A stretch of DNA of 64,000 nucleotides from Gemmatimonadota bacterium (GTDB taxonomy: Bacteria; Latescibacterota; UBA2968; UBA8231): the NCBI GenBank assembly GCA_028875335.1, contig JAPPEF010000314.1, positions 19,189 through 83,188 of the forward strand, read 5' to 3'. Below the pieces are notes generated by a model. It saw nothing but the letters and a program-made list of their open reading frames with translations, did not search any database and was not told the origin of the DNA. Within the stretch, counting starts at the first letter, position 1, and each line of letters begins with the position of its first letter. The translations under genes and the position numbers were made by a program. Positions 62,577 to 64,000 of the stretch are shown piece by piece.

Positions 62577-64000
62577 TCAATAGGAGACGTGTACTAAGCG
62601 GTAGTCCGAGGTATTTCTACTCGATTTTGAATCGACCTCAGCGTCGATCCTCAGCACATATATGCCAGGAGGCACCAAAGCTCCGGAGTTATCGACTCCG
62701 GTCCAGACCACGGAATGCCGTCCCGTGGTTATGTACTCATCGCGCAGTTGGTGAATGAGATGCCCACCTAGATCGTATATTTTCACTTGTAACGGCGTTG
62801 ATGTCTTCACCCGCATGAGTGAAAAACTCACAGCCATATCATCGTTGATGCCGTCGCCATTAGGGGTGAAGATTTTATTTTTAACTTCGATATCCCCTAG
62901 TACTGCACCTCTTTCAAGGGCTAGGATCACGGTTTTTTCGCTATCTGTGATCTCGTTTGCATCGCCTGGGTCCACTCTTTGCCACGAATCGGGAATGGAA
63001 GAATGGCCGATAGAGCCGTTGAAGAATGTGGTAAAATCGAATATGGTCGCCGCAAACTGAAGCTCGACCAACGCGGCCCCGCCCTTGATGGGAGTAGGCA
63101 AACGCACCCAAAGCGAATCGGAATCATCAGACACGACCTCAAATCCCTCGCTTTGAGCGGTATAGGTTTGAGTCGGTTGCCCTGTGAGGCTCAGGTGGGC
63201 TTGCTGGAATTTCATTTTGACGCTGGAGGGAGCTTCAATGAGGATCTCGTCAAAACCCTCGTTGGTCGGCTCGAAGGTCGTGCGGACGAAATAGGAAAAC
63301 AGTTGCTCAGCGCCAATCGTCTCGAGTTGAGGGGGCAGCACTTCGCCAACAATTGTTTTGGCGACTGGTGTTACAAAGTTGAGTTTCACCCAGCGCAGTG
63401 TAGCGGCCACGAGGGGATTTTCCGTGAGAAAGGTCGCCCGGATGGCGACGAATTTTCGCGGACTGGGCGAGGTGATTTTGTCTCCCGAATTGAAATAGCG
63501 TTGACTCCAACCGCTCCAATCGCTGCCCGGGTTGGTCTGGGTAACGACGGGTCCAACAGAGGCATCCCCAAAGAACTTTTTGTCCGTAGCGTGCGCTTCC
63601 GCTGCTTCTTCTTCGGTGCCCGGAAATAACTCACCGTTCTTTTTATAGTAGAGCGTAGAAGTTTTGACCGTATTGCCAGTGCGGGTCTGGAGAATAATGT
63701 CCGTACCCGGCGGCATATCCGCATCCCACTCTATAGACGCCAAATTTTGGGGAGAGGCCCCTAATTCTATGAACGCCGAAGGGCCGTCAAAGACCGATTC
63801 GATCCGAGCCTCGGGCATGTACCCTTCGCCGAAAAACTGAATCTCTGACAAGCCGTGACGACCGGCCCTTATATGGAGCTTATAGGTGAAAGAAAAATGC
63901 TCGACTTTGGTGAGTGGGAACTTAAAATCGTGGTACGATTCGTTCCCATTGATATTGTCGAGCGATCCTACTGTTTTCCACGCCAGGCTTCCGCCAGCAT
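62577..64000 (-). CDS. Discoidin-like protein with C-terminal TPNGDG module (5' end beyond window)
   Basis: The frame is open to the right edge; the start lies outside. Reading inward from the edge gives a discoidin-like strand pattern (SLAWKTVGSLDN, FKFPLTKVEHFSFTY) that leads into HGLSEIQFFGEGY; a TTG at 63851 is not the start. The middle domain has VGEVLPPQLETIGAEQLFSYFVR, GFDEILIEAPSS and VRLPTPIKGGAALVELQF. It ends with FTPNGDGIND, LGGHLIHQL and PPGIYVLRI. At least 474 codons are in the window. It is closest to the gene at 386 in having KKNGELFPGTEEEA and RYFNSGDKITSPSPRKF, which match that protein's own KKDGTLLADK and SPSPRRL. Confidence 0.8.
   Translation of the reverse strand, partial: AGGSLAWKTVGSLDNINGNESYHDFKFPLTKVEHFSFTYKLHIRAGRHGLSEIQFFGEGYMPEARIESVFDGPSAFIELGASPQNLASIEWDADMPPGTDIILQTRTGNTVKTSTLYYKKNGELFPGTEEEAAEAHATDKKFFGDASVGPVVTQTNPGSDWSGWSQRYFNSGDKITSPSPRKFVAIRATFLTENPLVAATLRWVKLNFVTPVAKTIVGEVLPPQLETIGAEQLFSYFVRTTFEPTNEGFDEILIEAPSSVKMKFQQAHLSLTGQPTQTYTAQSEGFEVVSDDSDSLWVRLPTPIKGGAALVELQFAATIFDFTTFFNGSIGHSSIPDSWQRVDPGDANEITDSEKTVILALERGAVLGDIEVKNKIFTPNGDGINDDMAVSFSLMRVKTSTPLQVKIYDLGGHLIHQLRDEYITTGRHSVVWTGVDNSGALVPPGIYVLRIDAEVDSKSSRNTSDYRLVHVSY

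Overview
The window reads as chromosomal DNA of an uncultured Gram-negative bacterium, most like the Latescibacterota/Poribacteria part of the FCB-type bacteria. This is inferred from gene content only: two TonB-dependent receptors, secreted proteins ending in FlgD-Ig-like 'TPNGDG' modules, six phytanoyl-CoA dioxygenase (PhyH) homologues, two large OPT-like (DUF6785-type) membrane proteins, FG-GAP and Kelch propellers, a sulfatase and Gfo/Idh/MocA oxidoreductases. There is no rRNA, phage, plasmid or CRISPR. One tRNA gene (Lys, CTT) is present.

Layout. 1-6788 (minus): a tightly coupled operon of three secreted discoidin-like/TPNGDG proteins followed by the first 121 codons of an outer-membrane-type protein that runs off the left edge. 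6870-16689: an HTTM membrane protein, a CBM9-like secreted protein, an OPT-like transporter, a haem-motif FG-GAP protein, a TPR protein, a second CBM9-like protein and a DapA-family aldolase. The two CBM9-like genes each have a near-consensus promoter and a hairpin terminator. 16812-36241: catabolic and redox genes, mainly Gfo/Idh/MocA, PhyH, a PQQ-type propeller, RidA, ABC-F, threonine aldolase, Kelch, sulfatase, DCC protein, tRNA-Lys, CNT nucleoside transporter, P-loop protein and an SDR. 36475-42877: two TonB-dependent receptors and an MFS exporter. 42985-47752: a DegT aminotransferase, a toxin-antitoxin pair beside a remnant of a second DegT 3' end, an HpcH aldolase, an M19-like protein and a PhyH. 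47948-54488: an unrecognised protein, a membrane/spermidine-synthase fusion, a second OPT-like protein and a secreted FGE-like protein. 54671-64000: an ASPIC/UnbV FG-GAP protein, then a second minus-strand operon of TPNGDG proteins, the full-length outer-membrane protein and a PpiC-type lipoprotein chaperone.

The two strongest leads are these. First, the two ends of the window carry paralogous operons, each coding several proteins of one shared architecture plus one large outer-membrane-type protein. I do not recognise this as a named system, and it looks like a surface assembly module. Second, three of the six PhyH homologues have Gly or Thr where the iron-binding Asp of the HxD motif should be, while the other three keep HxD. 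HxA or HxG is the arrangement seen in Fe(II)/2-oxoglutarate halogenases.

The middle of the window looks like a small-molecule salvage repertoire: aldolases, dehydrogenases, PhyH oxygenases, a sulfatase and transporters in short operons of mixed orientation. All calls rest on reading motifs by eye; no database search was run.
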